Counted from the first letter of the stretch, positions 1-9,614 are shown. The stretch: DNA of 64,000 bases from Lachnoclostridium phytofermentans ISDg (GCF_000018685.1 NC_010001.1:2310001-2374000), one strand, 5' to 3'. Numbers and translations are program-made. The notes: a model not told the origin generated them from the sequence alone.

Positions 1-1
1 T

Positions 2-301
2 TGTAAGGCAACCGCAGTTTTTGCTATTGCAGATATTATGGCAATCGGAATTATGAAGGCTTTTACAGAACATGGGAAAAAGCTACCACATGATTTATCA
101 ATTGTAGGTTTTGATAATATAAAATTTGGAAATTATACAATGCCAGGGCTTACGACTATGAGCCAGGACATTATTCTAAAGGGTAAAGTTTCTGCAAAGA
201 TGATCTTGGATGATTTAGAAGGTGGAAAGAGAACAAATACTTCAATTACATTAAAACCAGTGTTACTGGAACGTGATTCGACAATGAATAGGTTGGATTA
301 G
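2..301 (+). CDS. LacI-family transcriptional regulator, C-terminal part (5' end outside window)
   Basis: The reading frame is open from base 2, so this is the last ~99 residues of a longer protein. They match the C-terminal half of the periplasmic-binding-like effector domain of LacI/GalR repressors (ADIMAIG, then VGFDNIKFGNY, then KP.LL.RDS). About 60% of residues are the same as in the complete LacI protein at 14139-15200, so the two are paralogues. The GH31 gene follows 53 bases downstream on the same strand, so the two probably form one transcript and the repressor probably responds to a glucan-derived sugar. The DNA-binding end is not visible here. Family assignment is firm; effector and targets are inferred. 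Confidence 0.9.
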   Translation, partial: CKATAVFAIADIMAIGIMKAFTEHGKKLPHDLSIVGFDNIKFGNYTMPGLTTMSQDIILKGKVSAKMILDDLEGGKRTNTSITLKPVLLERDSTMNRLD

Positions 302-354
302 AAAAGGTAAGAAGAGAAAAATTCTAATAATAATATGAAACGGTGGAAATTAAG

Positions 355-2748
355 ATGAATCAAAATACATACGATTTTAAGACAAGTCCAGTTGCTAATC
401 AAAAAGCTGTTATACAAGGAGATTGTTATCGTTTTACAGTACTGACATCTAGATTAATTCGATTAGAATATAATGAGGATGGTTATTTCGAAGATTTAGC
501 AACTCAAGTGGTAATAAACCGTGAGTTTCCAGTACCAGAATACCGTGTAAAAGAAGGGGAAGATAGCTTAGAAGTAATAACTGAGCACTTACATCTTACC
601 TACAATAAAAAGCTGTTTAGTAAAAATGGTTTATGTATTCAAGTAAAAGGAAATTTAAGTGCTTATCGAAGTATATGGCATTTTGGTGAGACAGGAGAGA
701 ACTTAAAAGGAACAGCAAGGACGTTGGATGAGACGGATGGTGAAATAGCGTTAGAAGATGGTTTACTTTCACGAAATGGGTTTGCAATCATTGATGATAG
801 TCGTTCCATTTTATTAAATAAAGATGGATGGGTAAAACCTAGAGAACAAAAAGGAATTGACTTATACTTTTTTGGATACGGAAGAGAGTACCTGAAATGT
901 CTCAACGATTATTATGTACTATGTGGTAAGACCCCCATGTTACCTCGTTATACTCTTGGTAATTGGTGGAGCCGCTTCTACCCATATTCAGAAGATGAAT
1001 ATAAACAGTTAGTTCGTAAATTTGAAACAGAGAATGTACCATTTTCCATGGCAGTTATTGATATGGATTGGCATCTGACTAAACTTGATCCGAAATACGG
1101 AAGTGGGTGGACAGGATATACATGGAATAGAGAGTACTTTAAAGAGCCAAAAGAATTTCTAGACTGGTTGCATGACCATGGAATGCATGTAACGTTAAAT
1201 GTACATCCAGCGGATGGTGTTCATGGGCACGAAGAGATGTATCTACCGATGGCAAAAGAACTAGGTGTGGACTATACCAAGGAAGACAAAATTCAATTTG
1301 ACATTTCTGATCGTAAATTTTTAGAGGCGTATTTTAAGTATTTACATCATCCTCACGAAGAAATTGGAGTAGATTTTTGGTGGGTAGATTGGCAACAGGG
1401 AGGAAGCAGCAAAATAGAAGGTTTAGATCCTCTATGGATGCTAAATCACTTTCATTTCCTGGATAGCGGAAGAGATGGAAAAAGACCACTTACATTTTCT
1501 CGTTATGCAGGGCTAGGCAGTCACCGTTATCCTCTTGGCTTTTCAGGTGATACATTTGCTACTTGGGATACCTTAGATTTTCAGCCATATTTTACAGCAA
1601 CTGCAAGCAATGCTGGCTTTGGTTGGTGGAGCCATGACATTGGAGGACATATGCATGGTGTTAAGAGCGATGAGATGTTGGTTCGATGGATTCAATTTGG
1701 AGTGTTTTCTCCTATTATGCGTATTCATAGTTCGGACAATCCGTTTTTTGTAAAAGAACCATGGAAATATAATTCCTATATTGGTGGGATTTTAACTGGG
1801 TTTTTACAACTACGCCATCAATTAATACCGTATTTATACACAATGAATTATTTATTCCATAGTGAGAATAAACCACTGATCCAACCAATGTATTATCAAA
1901 ACCCGGAGAACGAGGAAGCATACCATGTTCCGAATCAATATTACTTTGGCTCAGAGTTAATCGCATGTCCGATAACAAAACCTTTAAACCTTGAACTCAA
2001 TATGGGTGGATTTGATGGATGGCTCCCGGAAGGAATATATTTTGATTTCTTTACCGGAAGAGTGTATCGTGGGGGACGCCGAATACGATTCTATCGTGAA
2101 CTTTCAACGATACCGGTCTTTGCACGTGCCGGAGCTATTATTCCGATGGTGGTAAAGGATGCCGTATCCAACAGTGCCGAGAATCCATCGGATCTTTTAA
2201 TCAAGGTCTTTGCTGGTGCGGACGGAAGATTTGACTTGTATGAAGATAACTCTCTTACTTCAGTGCAAAGTGAAGTTAGGGAAGTAATTACTTCGATGCA
2301 ATTTACCTGGAATAAAGACTCCGAATTTAAAATTCAATGTAGAAGTAAAAATAATGGTATCATTCCAGAAGAAAGAAACTATCAGATTGACATCGTTGGC
2401 TGCAAAGATAGTGATTTAGTTAGTGTATTTCTTGAGGGAAAAGAAATATCCTTTACGAAACGATATGATGCGGAAAGAAATATTATGCATATTCAGGTAT
2501 TCTCAATTACTGTGAATAAGGCTCTTGTTATTAAGCTGCCTGAATGCGATCAAATTATAGAAAATGATATAATTGTACAAGTTTTTAATTTACTAGATAA
2601 GACACAGATTGACTTTGATTGTAAGAGTTTAATTTATCGAATTATTAAAAAACATCGTAGCAGAGAGCTTGCTATGGCAGAGATTCAGGCTTTACATTTA
2701 CCAGATGAATTACTTGGTGCTTTATACGAAGTTATAATGGCTTATTAG
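355..2748 (+). CDS. Glycoside hydrolase family 31 (alpha-glucosidase-like)
   Basis: A 797-residue GH31 enzyme. It has an N-terminal beta-sandwich, then a TIM barrel with the family segments IDMDWHL and WWVDWQQGG (probable nucleophile Asp345), FSGDTFATWD (probable acid/base Asp399) and GGWWSHDIGG-like substrate-site residues (GFGWWSHDIGGH), then C-terminal beta domains. There is no signal peptide, so it should act in the cytoplasm on imported oligosaccharides. An upstream in-frame GTG at 343 exists, but GGTGGA at 342-347 is spaced correctly for ATG 355, which I chose. With the GH87 alpha-1,3-glucanase and the importer downstream, nigero-oligosaccharides are the likely substrate. GH31 also holds alpha-xylosidases and other activities, so substrate is inference. 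Confidence 0.92.
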   Translation: MNQNTYDFKTSPVANQKAVIQGDCYRFTVLTSRLIRLEYNEDGYFEDLATQVVINREFPVPEYRVKEGEDSLEVITEHLHLTYNKKLFSKNGLCIQVKGNLSAYRSIWHFGETGENLKGTARTLDETDGEIALEDGLLSRNGFAIIDDSRSILLNKDGWVKPREQKGIDLYFFGYGREYLKCLNDYYVLCGKTPMLPRYTLGNWWSRFYPYSEDEYKQLVRKFETENVPFSMAVIDMDWHLTKLDPKYGSGWTGYTWNREYFKEPKEFLDWLHDHGMHVTLNVHPADGVHGHEEMYLPMAKELGVDYTKEDKIQFDISDRKFLEAYFKYLHHPHEEIGVDFWWVDWQQGGSSKIEGLDPLWMLNHFHFLDSGRDGKRPLTFSRYAGLGSHRYPLGFSGDTFATWDTLDFQPYFTATASNAGFGWWSHDIGGHMHGVKSDEMLVRWIQFGVFSPIMRIHSSDNPFFVKEPWKYNSYIGGILTGFLQLRHQLIPYLYTMNYLFHSENKPLIQPMYYQNPENEEAYHVPNQYYFGSELIACPITKPLNLELNMGGFDGWLPEGIYFDFFTGRVYRGGRRIRFYRELSTIPVFARAGAIIPMVVKDAVSNSAENPSDLLIKVFAGADGRFDLYEDNSLTSVQSEVREVITSMQFTWNKDSEFKIQCRSKNNGIIPEERNYQIDIVGCKDSDLVSVFLEGKEISFTKRYDAERNIMHIQVFSITVNKALVIKLPECDQIIENDIIVQVFNLLDKTQIDFDCKSLIYRIIKKHRSRELAMAEIQALHLPDELLGALYEVIMAY

Positions 2749-2809
2749 TTTGGCAATTTTTATAGGTTGTTTTGTTCTTATGTTAGAATAGAAAGGGGGG
2801 ATTTCTTTC

Positions 2810-4963
2810 ATGGAAAAGCAAAAACTAATCAGTAGGACAGAAGAAATAAAACAACTAGAAAAGAATATAGAAGTAAAGGATGTATATGAAGAGAAAAAGG
2901 TACTAGAAGAGAATGTGAAACTGCCATTTCTAAAAAGGATACAAACTAAATTAGTTCTAGGATATCTACTTCCTGTTGGCTGTATTATATTGTTAGGTGC
3001 CATTTCCTACCAAAAAGCATCCAACTCTATTATTAGCAATTATGAGAACTCAATTAGTCAGACCCTTGATATGACCGGACAGTATTATACCTATTTATTA
3101 TCTGCGGTACAGTCGCAAACTAATGAGTATTATACTGACTTTGATATTAAAGACTATTTTGCTGGGCTGTATAAGATTTCTTCCACAAAAGAAATACAAT
3201 TTCGTAACGCTACAATGGAAAGCATCAAAAAGAAAACTTGGTCGAATGATTACATTAAAAATGTTTTTCTATTATCCGGTGACAATGAGTCGTTGATAAC
3301 GACAAAAGCAAAGGATGACGGTCTTTACGGAAAATACCTAGAAACAGAACAAGGAAAGAAAATAAAAGAAAATCCAGATCGATATTTTATTTTTGGTTCA
3401 AATAACGAAATGGATGAATACCTGTTAACGAAAAGCAAGGAAAGTGCTCTAAGAATTGCGAGACAGTTCAAAACTGGAAACGGCTGTATTATTGTAGATA
3501 TCAGCGATACTGCAGTACGTCTGACCTTAAACCGTCTTGATATGGGTGAGGGCAGTTTGTTAGGATTAATTACTGAAGATGGTGTAGAATTGCTATCGGA
3601 TTCCAATCAAACAGATGCTTCCAGGCAGGAAGAACCACTGTTTTATCAGAAGGGATTTTATGAGTCTGCAAGAAATGGTGAAAATAGTAGTGGTTTTGAG
3701 TACATAGAAAATAAAAAGGAAGATTACATGTTTGTCTACTCTAAAGTAGGTGACACTGGTGTTATGATCTGTGCTTTGGTACCAAAAGCAAATATCATGG
3801 GACAGGCATCTGATATTAAGAATATCACAATAATCCTTGTTGTATTTGCAAGTATTCTTGCTTTAATAACCGGAAGCACGATTGCTAGTGGTATCGGGAA
3901 GGTTATTAAGAAAATGACGTATACCTTAAGAAGGGCCGCAAATGGTGATTTAACGGTGTCCTTAAATGTGAAAAGAAAAGATGAATTTGGATTGTTAGCA
4001 AAGGATATTTCAGATATGCTCTCACAGGTGAAGAGTTTAATTTATGAAGTGAAGTCTGTTGGTAGCGCTCTATATCTGGAAGCAAATCAAGTCACTCAAT
4101 CATCAAAAGAATTTACCAAGAGCACCGAGCTTATCAAGGCTTCTATTGCAGATATAGAGAGTGGAATAGTTCAGCTTGATGAAAATTCGGGTGATTGTAT
4201 TGGGCAGATGGACCAACTATCCGGAGAAATAACACTGGTGACTGAGAACACATCGAGGATTAGTAACATTACCTCTAATACAGCAGACTCTATTGGACAT
4301 GGTATTCATACGATGGATCAATTAAGTCATAAGACTGAATCAAGTAATGACATAATGAGAGAAGTCATTGCAACGATTGAATTACTGGAGGAGAAGTCGA
4401 AAAACATAGGACAAATCGTCGATGTGATGAATGGGATTTCAGAACAGACAAATTTGCTTTCCTTAAATGCATCGATTGAATCGGCACGGGCAGGAGTTTA
4501 TGGACGCGGCTTTTCGGTTGTTGCAGAAGAGATCAGAAAACTAGCAGATCAATCTTTAGAATCTGCGACTAAAATTCGTACTATTATTGATGAGATTATC
4601 TATCATACAAAAGGTGCAGTAAACATTGCTAAGAAAGCGGATATTATAGTTGCAGAACAGGGATTTGTTGTAAGAGACACAACGGAGTCATTCCATGTTA
4701 TGAGTGAACAGATTCGTGTATTGATGGAGGAACTTAACTTTATACGAGATAATGTTGAAAATATGGAACAAGCCAGATTAAAGACTTCAGAAGCAATTAT
4801 GAGTATTTCTGCAGTTTCTGAAGAAACGACTGCCTGCTCCGATATGGTAATTCATACGGCAATGCAACAAGTAAAGTCAGCAAATCAGTTAGATCAAGCA
4901 TCAATGGAGTTACTAAATCGAGCGAGGCAATTAGAGTTTGCAATTAATCAATTTACCATATAA
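2810..4963 (+). CDS. Methyl-accepting chemotaxis protein
   Basis: A 717-residue membrane chemoreceptor that signals to CheA/CheW. In order: an unusually long, charged 45-residue cytoplasmic N-terminus; TM1 (~48-67); an extracellular sensor (~68-335); TM2 (~339-358); a HAMP region with MTYTLRRAANGDLTVSL; and a long signalling coiled coil. The hairpin tip reads ISEQTNLLSLNASIESARAG and then VYGRGFSVVAEEIRKLA. The normally conserved Glu after ARAG is Val563 here. The start follows AAAGGGGGG. It lies between the GH31 gene and the sugar-binding protein gene, so it may sense glucan or its products, but the sensor ligand cannot be read from sequence. Confidence 0.95.
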   Translation: MEKQKLISRTEEIKQLEKNIEVKDVYEEKKVLEENVKLPFLKRIQTKLVLGYLLPVGCIILLGAISYQKASNSIISNYENSISQTLDMTGQYYTYLLSAVQSQTNEYYTDFDIKDYFAGLYKISSTKEIQFRNATMESIKKKTWSNDYIKNVFLLSGDNESLITTKAKDDGLYGKYLETEQGKKIKENPDRYFIFGSNNEMDEYLLTKSKESALRIARQFKTGNGCIIVDISDTAVRLTLNRLDMGEGSLLGLITEDGVELLSDSNQTDASRQEEPLFYQKGFYESARNGENSSGFEYIENKKEDYMFVYSKVGDTGVMICALVPKANIMGQASDIKNITIILVVFASILALITGSTIASGIGKVIKKMTYTLRRAANGDLTVSLNVKRKDEFGLLAKDISDMLSQVKSLIYEVKSVGSALYLEANQVTQSSKEFTKSTELIKASIADIESGIVQLDENSGDCIGQMDQLSGEITLVTENTSRISNITSNTADSIGHGIHTMDQLSHKTESSNDIMREVIATIELLEEKSKNIGQIVDVMNGISEQTNLLSLNASIESARAGVYGRGFSVVAEEIRKLADQSLESATKIRTIIDEIIYHTKGAVNIAKKADIIVAEQGFVVRDTTESFHVMSEQIRVLMEELNFIRDNVENMEQARLKTSEAIMSISAVSEETTACSDMVIHTAMQQVKSANQLDQASMELLNRARQLEFAINQFTI

Positions 4964-5000
4964 AAAAGTGAAAACATACGATATTTTTAGTGAAAATGTA

Positions 5001-5029
5001 TTGACAAAATTGGTAAGCGGTAGTAAACT
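5001..5029 (+). promoter_or_regulatory. Sigma-A-type promoter of the sugar importer genes
   Basis: A perfect -35 box TTGACA (5001-5006) is followed after 17 bases by TAAACT (5024-5029). The predicted start near 5036 falls directly on the first LacI-type palindrome. The following ~200-base leader leads to the binding-protein gene at 5244. Confidence 0.7.
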
Positions 5030-5036
5030 TAACGTA

Positions 5037-5097
5037 GTTAACCGGTTAAATTAATACATAACCGGATTGTTTTTATCAATGTGGTTAACCGATTAAC
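5037..5097. promoter_or_regulatory. LacI-type operator cluster
   Basis: Three sites share the core TAACCG. TTAACCGGTTAA (5038-5049) is a perfect 12-base palindrome, ATAACCGGATT (5058-5068) is a degraded copy, and GTTAACCGATTAAC (5084-5097) is a near-perfect palindrome. Their centres are 20 and 27 bases apart, and the first overlaps the predicted transcription start. A central CG in an AT-rich palindrome is typical of LacI/GalR operators. A half-site GGTTAAC also occurs at 5183-5189. The binding protein is inferred to be one or both of the LacI regulators at 2-301 and 14139-15200. Confidence 0.7.
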
Positions 5098-5243
5098 AAT
5101 GTATGATTATTGAAAAGAGTACATTGCTAATCATTTCATTAAGGAATCTAAATTGATTTAACAATCACTAGAGAAGAAAATTGGTTAACAAAAAGTTTTT
5201 ATAATTAAATATTATGTTATAATTATTATGAGGAGGTAGTTTT

Positions 5244-6557
5244 ATGAAGAATTACAAAAAGGTATTATCCGTAATCATGACGTTAGCATTGACTGTTTCA
5301 ATGGCTACTGGCTGTGGTAAGAAAGATAATACGACCGATGCTGGGGTTACACAAACTCCAAAAAGTGCAACAGAAAACGGCAGCAAAGATAAGGCTTCGG
5401 ACAAAGTTGAAGTACAGGATATTACACTCAAAGTTTGGGCACCAGAAGAAGAGCAAGAAGTAACCACAGACATGTGTAATTTGTTTGCAGAAAATCATCC
5501 AGAGTACAAAATTACATTCGACATCGGTATTATGAGTGTAGCGGACTCTATTGATGCAATTAAGAAAGATGCTGATGTTGCAGCGGATGTATTTGCTTAT
5601 CCATCCGGTGGTGTTCCAGAGTTAGTGGAAGCGGGCCTTATTCTACCTATCACTGTAGATGCTGATACTATCAAAAATATTCACGGTGAAGCATCGATTA
5701 AGAGCTGTACTTTAAATGGATTATTATATGGTATTCCAGAATCTCCAAATTCATGGTTTATGTACTATGATAAGAGCAAGTATACAGAAGATGATGTAAC
5801 TTCTCTTGAAAAGATGATGGCAAAGGATTTAGGAGACGGCGTAAAGAATTTTTCCTGTGATATCGACAATAGTTGGTATATGTCAGCTTTCTTCTATGCA
5901 AATGGTGGTACCTTATATGGAGAAAATGGAGATGACCCAACTCAGTGTTCTTGGAATGATGAGAAAGGTGTTAAAGTTGGAACATATTTAATTAATCTAG
6001 TAAATAATCCAAAATACATAGATGATCAAGATGGACTTGCTGGTTCTTTAATGAAAGAAGGCAAATTGGGTGCTCTTTGTTCTGGAACATGGGCAGCAGC
6101 AGATCTACAGGCTGGTTTAGGAGATAATTATGCAGCTTGCAAACTTCCTACCATTAATATTGATGGAACTGATTATCAATTAAGTAACTTTGCCGATTTT
6201 AGAGCATTAGGTGTAAATGCTGTTACGAAAGCTCCTAAAGCAGCACAACAATTAGCAGCTTGGTTAGGTGGAGAAGAGTGTCAATTAATGCGTTTTGAAA
6301 GAGTAAATTCAACTGCACCTACTGTAAAATCTTTAGTAGAAAATGAAACAGTAGCAGCAAATGTTGCAGTAGCAGCATTATCTAATCAAACAAATTATTC
6401 CACACCAAACCCATCAACTTCTAAGTTAAATGATTACTGGACTCCAGCAGCAGCGTTTGGTGCAGGAATTGTAAATGGTGATATCAAAGAAGCTAATTTA
6501 CAACAGAGCTTAGATTCAATGGTGGAAGGTTTTATTGCAACCTTGGTTAAACAGTAA
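5244..6557 (+). CDS. Sugar ABC transporter substrate-binding lipoprotein
   Basis: A 437-residue family-1 (maltose-type) solute-binding protein. The signal peptide ends in a lipobox with Cys24 (SMATGCGKK), followed by a Thr/Lys/Asp-rich linker to ~residue 55, then the two-lobed binding fold beginning ITLKVWAPEEEQEV. AGGAGG sits well spaced before the ATG. It would capture oligosaccharides at the outer membrane face and hand them to the permeases at 6885 and 8273. No ATPase gene is present; a shared MsmK-type ATPase elsewhere is usual in such clostridia. Transcription should be controlled by the palindromes at 5037-5097. Confidence 0.93.
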   Translation: MKNYKKVLSVIMTLALTVSMATGCGKKDNTTDAGVTQTPKSATENGSKDKASDKVEVQDITLKVWAPEEEQEVTTDMCNLFAENHPEYKITFDIGIMSVADSIDAIKKDADVAADVFAYPSGGVPELVEAGLILPITVDADTIKNIHGEASIKSCTLNGLLYGIPESPNSWFMYYDKSKYTEDDVTSLEKMMAKDLGDGVKNFSCDIDNSWYMSAFFYANGGTLYGENGDDPTQCSWNDEKGVKVGTYLINLVNNPKYIDDQDGLAGSLMKEGKLGALCSGTWAAADLQAGLGDNYAACKLPTINIDGTDYQLSNFADFRALGVNAVTKAPKAAQQLAAWLGGEECQLMRFERVNSTAPTVKSLVENETVAANVAVAALSNQTNYSTPNPSTSKLNDYWTPAAAFGAGIVNGDIKEANLQQSLDSMVEGFIATLVKQ

Positions 6558-6565
6558 TTCTTTGA

Positions 6566-6602
6566 CTAGAAAAAGTACACTTTGCAAACTTATCCTTGCT
6601 AA
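6566..6602 (-). repeat. Dispersed hairpin repeat, copy A (reverse orientation)
   Basis: Read on the minus strand this gives AGCAAGGATAAGTTTGCAAA followed by GTGTACTTTTTCTAGT. It aligns almost base for base with the hairpins at 17155-17193, 22397-22425 and 60143-60180. It lies ten bases after the binding-protein stop codon. In this position it may stabilise the lipoprotein mRNA or reduce read-through into the permease genes. Confidence 0.55.
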
Positions 6603-6694
6603 GAGTAAAAAGTTTTTTGCCTATCTAATCGGAACACAAAACTTTAGCTATACATAAGACTTACTTTTGGTAAGGAAAAAATAATTGAACTTAG

Positions 6695-6798
6695 AGGGCT
6701 GTTGCAAGACATGATAGATCGTCTAGTCTTTTCTTAAAATTGTCTCGTTTCTTATGAGAATGAGTACAATAAGAGGAAAATAGATTTGCAACAGCCCT
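6695..6798. mobile_element. 104-bp element bounded by 13-bp inverted repeats (MITE-like)
   Basis: AGGGCTGTTGCAA at 6695-6707 is exactly complementary to TTGCAACAGCCCT at 6786-6798. The interior contains an imperfect stem around CTCGTTTC/GAATGAG. Ends reading GGGCTGTTGCAA resemble insertion-sequence termini, and the element has no coding capacity, so a small non-autonomous element is likely. A structured intergenic RNA between the binding-protein and permease genes is the alternative. No clear target duplication flanks it. Confidence 0.5.
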
Positions 6799-6884
6799 AC
6801 ATACGTAAAAGCATAATAAAGATGTTACATTTAAGAATGTTTGATTAAAATTGGGATTACAGAAAGCTGGTAGGAGGGATGGTA

Positions 6885-8273
6885 ATGAAGAATAAAAAAG
6901 GAAATCCGATTCTTCGGTTACTTCATAAATTCAAGTGGATAGGCAGGGCGTTTCGTCAGGGTGATGCATTAACTAGACTTTCTTATGTAATAATGGGCCT
7001 TTCTAACATTGGAAGAGGACAGATAGTAAAAGGACTCCTATATATGCTCCTGGAAATTAGTTTTATCTTCTACATGTTAGTATTTGGTATACATAATTTT
7101 ATAGGATTAGGTACATTAGGAACAAAAAAACAAGAAATGGTCTATAACGAGGCGGAAGGAATCTTTCAAACCATACGTGGAGATAACTCAATGTTAATGT
7201 TATTGGCTGGAGTTACAACCTTATTTGTTATTTTGTTTTTCATAATTGTTTGGGTGACAAACGTAAGATCAGCTATTAAGGTACAACAGTTAAAAGAAAA
7301 TAGAAAGAAAATACCAAGCTTTTTTAGTGATGTAAAGTCATTATTTGATTCCAACATTCACAAGTTATTATTAGCAATACCGATCTTTGGTTTAGTGTTA
7401 TTTACTGTGGTTCCTCTTGTTTATATGATTTTAATGGCATTTACGAATTATGACATCAACCATCAACCACCGGGAAATTTATTTACTTGGATAGGATTAG
7501 AGAATTTTAGATTGATGCTGTTGTCAAAAGATACGATTGCTAAAACATTTTGGCCAGTATTGGGATGGACCATGATTTGGGCATTTTTTGCTACATTTTC
7601 CTGTTATTTTGGAGGTTTATTGTTAGCAATATTAATTAACTCAAAAGGTATTCGTGGTAAAGGCTTTTGGAGAACAATATTTGTAGTCACTATAGCAGTC
7701 CCTTCCTTTGTATCTCTTTTGATTATCCGTGTTATGCTTGCACCGCATGGCGCTTTAAATATATTACTTGAAGAACTAGGTTTCATTACAGCAAAGTTAC
7801 CTTTCTTTACGAATGCGGCCTGGGCAAGGGTTACGGTTATCATAGTTAACCTATGGGTAGGTATACCTCATACGATGTTAATTACAACAGGAATTCTTAC
7901 CAATATTCCTGCTGATTTATATGAAAGTGCAAAGATAGATGGTGCCGGTCCTGTAAAGACATTTGTAAAAATAACAATGCCCTACATGTTATTTATTACA
8001 ACACCTTATCTGATAACTAATTTTATCGCTAACATCAATAACTTTAATGCTATTTATTTCTTAACAGAAGGTGGACCTGCGACCCTTGATTACTTTAAAG
8101 GTGCTGGAAAAACAGATTTACTTGTAACGTGGCTGTTTAAGTTAACGGTCGATAGTAAGGATTATTGTTATGCTGCAACGATAGGTATTATGATCTTTAT
8201 AATATCTGCAACGCTATCCTTAATTGTTTACAGAAGAACAGGTGCCTATAAGAATGAGGAGGGATTCCAATAA
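6885..8273 (+). CDS. Sugar ABC transporter permease, MalF-like
   Basis: An inner-membrane permease of ~462 residues with about eight membrane segments. The ATPase-docking EAA loop reads ESAKIDGAGPVKTFVKI near residue 350. The N-terminal ~130 residues carry extra membrane segments and an extracellular stretch, as in MalF-type subunits. ATG 6879 abuts the AGGAGGG site (6872-6878), so ATG 6885, six bases downstream, is the better start. The stop overlaps the next start by one base (TAATG), which implies translational coupling to the partner permease. It takes sugar from the lipoprotein at 5244. Confidence 0.92.
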   Translation: MKNKKGNPILRLLHKFKWIGRAFRQGDALTRLSYVIMGLSNIGRGQIVKGLLYMLLEISFIFYMLVFGIHNFIGLGTLGTKKQEMVYNEAEGIFQTIRGDNSMLMLLAGVTTLFVILFFIIVWVTNVRSAIKVQQLKENRKKIPSFFSDVKSLFDSNIHKLLLAIPIFGLVLFTVVPLVYMILMAFTNYDINHQPPGNLFTWIGLENFRLMLLSKDTIAKTFWPVLGWTMIWAFFATFSCYFGGLLLAILINSKGIRGKGFWRTIFVVTIAVPSFVSLLIIRVMLAPHGALNILLEELGFITAKLPFFTNAAWARVTVIIVNLWVGIPHTMLITTGILTNIPADLYESAKIDGAGPVKTFVKITMPYMLFITTPYLITNFIANINNFNAIYFLTEGGPATLDYFKGAGKTDLLVTWLFKLTVDSKDYCYAATIGIMIFIISATLSLIVYRRTGAYKNEEGFQ

Positions 8274-9553
8274 TGAGTAAAAATTTAGTTGGTCTTAATG
8301 TAAAATCATTAAAGAAGATACCGGTAGTTGGCTTATTATTAATGATCTCTATCTTACTTCCTTTTATTGAAATACCAAGCGAGGGAATCAAGGTATCCGG
8401 AATTAAAATATTATTGGAAGCAATTAATCGATTTGACCATGGTAATTCCTTTGTTATATTATGTACTTTATTACTGATTGGTGTTTCCTATCTATGTATG
8501 TTAATAACAAGTGTCTTATTATCGCTGAAACCATCTAAAACAAGTGTTAAATTTTCAATATTTACATATATCTATAGTTTTACAAGTTCTGTTATCTTAT
8601 TGTTTACTGTAACAAAAGTTATAAATTCATCTGGTATTTTATCTGTTAAGTTCTTAGTTAAGTACTTAAGTTTTGGTTATTGGATTCTGTTTTTAGGAAG
8701 TTTAATTGGATTGGCACTATCCTTACGTGCAGCAAAGATAAATCCAGGATATATTGTTTTGATTATCTTATCAATTGTATGGTTATTCCCAATCGTTTGG
8801 ATTGTTATGACTTCTTTTCGTGGTGAGTCTGGGTCCTATACTTCTTACTTCCTGCCAAAGGAACTTACATTTAAGAACTATATTGTCTTGCTAACAGATA
8901 GCAGTAAATTCCCATATCTAAGATGGTTTGGTAATACCTTATTGGTTTCTGTATGCTCCTGTGTGTTAACTACATTTATTGTACTATCTACAGCGTTTAC
9001 CTTATCTAGAATCAGATTCTCTGGACGTAAGTTATTCATGAATGTTGTATTGATACTTGGTATGTTTCCGGGATTTATGTCAATGATTGCCGTTTATTAT
9101 ATCTTAAAAGGTATGCAACTAACACAGTCATTAATTGCGTTGATCTTAGTATATTCAGGTGGTGCAGCTATGACCTACTATATAGCGAAGGGATTCTTTG
9201 ATACGATTCCCAAAGCACTAGATGAAGCAGCTTGTATTGATGGAGCTACGAAGTGGCAGGTATTTACGAAGATTACAATTCCAATATCAAAACCAATTAT
9301 TATTTACACAGTGCTGATTTCTTTTATTTCACCATGGACTGACTATATCTTTGCTAAAGTAATCATGGGTGATGATTATAAGAATTATACAGTTGCTCTT
9401 GGGCTATTTACAATGTTATCAAGAGAGAATATTGATAAGTGGTATACAAGGTTTGCAGCAGGTGCTGTATTGATTTCAATTCCAATTGCATTATTATTTA
9501 TTTTATTACAGAAGTACTATGTGGAAGGACTCTCTGGATCAGTAAAAGGATAA
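8273..9553 (+). CDS. Sugar ABC transporter permease, MalG-like
   Basis: A 426-residue membrane protein and the second half of the permease pair. Its EAA loop is EAACIDGATKWQVF and it ends LSGSVKG, the usual MalG-type tail. The N-terminal ~150 residues add about four membrane helices before the standard MalG core, making it longer than the family's usual ~280 residues. The start overlaps the previous stop, with GAGGAGGG upstream. A strong terminator at 9573 ends the unit before the GH87 gene. Confidence 0.92.
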   Translation: MSKNLVGLNVKSLKKIPVVGLLLMISILLPFIEIPSEGIKVSGIKILLEAINRFDHGNSFVILCTLLLIGVSYLCMLITSVLLSLKPSKTSVKFSIFTYIYSFTSSVILLFTVTKVINSSGILSVKFLVKYLSFGYWILFLGSLIGLALSLRAAKINPGYIVLIILSIVWLFPIVWIVMTSFRGESGSYTSYFLPKELTFKNYIVLLTDSSKFPYLRWFGNTLLVSVCSCVLTTFIVLSTAFTLSRIRFSGRKLFMNVVLILGMFPGFMSMIAVYYILKGMQLTQSLIALILVYSGGAAMTYYIAKGFFDTIPKALDEAACIDGATKWQVFTKITIPISKPIIIYTVLISFISPWTDYIFAKVIMGDDYKNYTVALGLFTMLSRENIDKWYTRFAAGAVLISIPIALLFILLQKYYVEGLSGSVKG

Positions 9554-9572
9554 GAATTTAGATACAATTGAA

Positions 9573-9614
9573 GAGCTTTCCAAGATGCCTAGCATTTTTG
9601 GGTAAGCTCTTTTT
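9573..9614 (+). terminator. Rho-independent terminator after the permease genes
   Basis: A long hairpin pairs GAGCTT (9573-9578) with AAGCTC (9604-9609) and continues inward through CCAAGATGC and GCATTTTTGG with one bulge. TTTTT follows at 9610-9614. It covers the ATG at 9568-9570 region and its downstream codons, which argues that translation of the GH87 gene starts at 9649. Confidence 0.85.
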
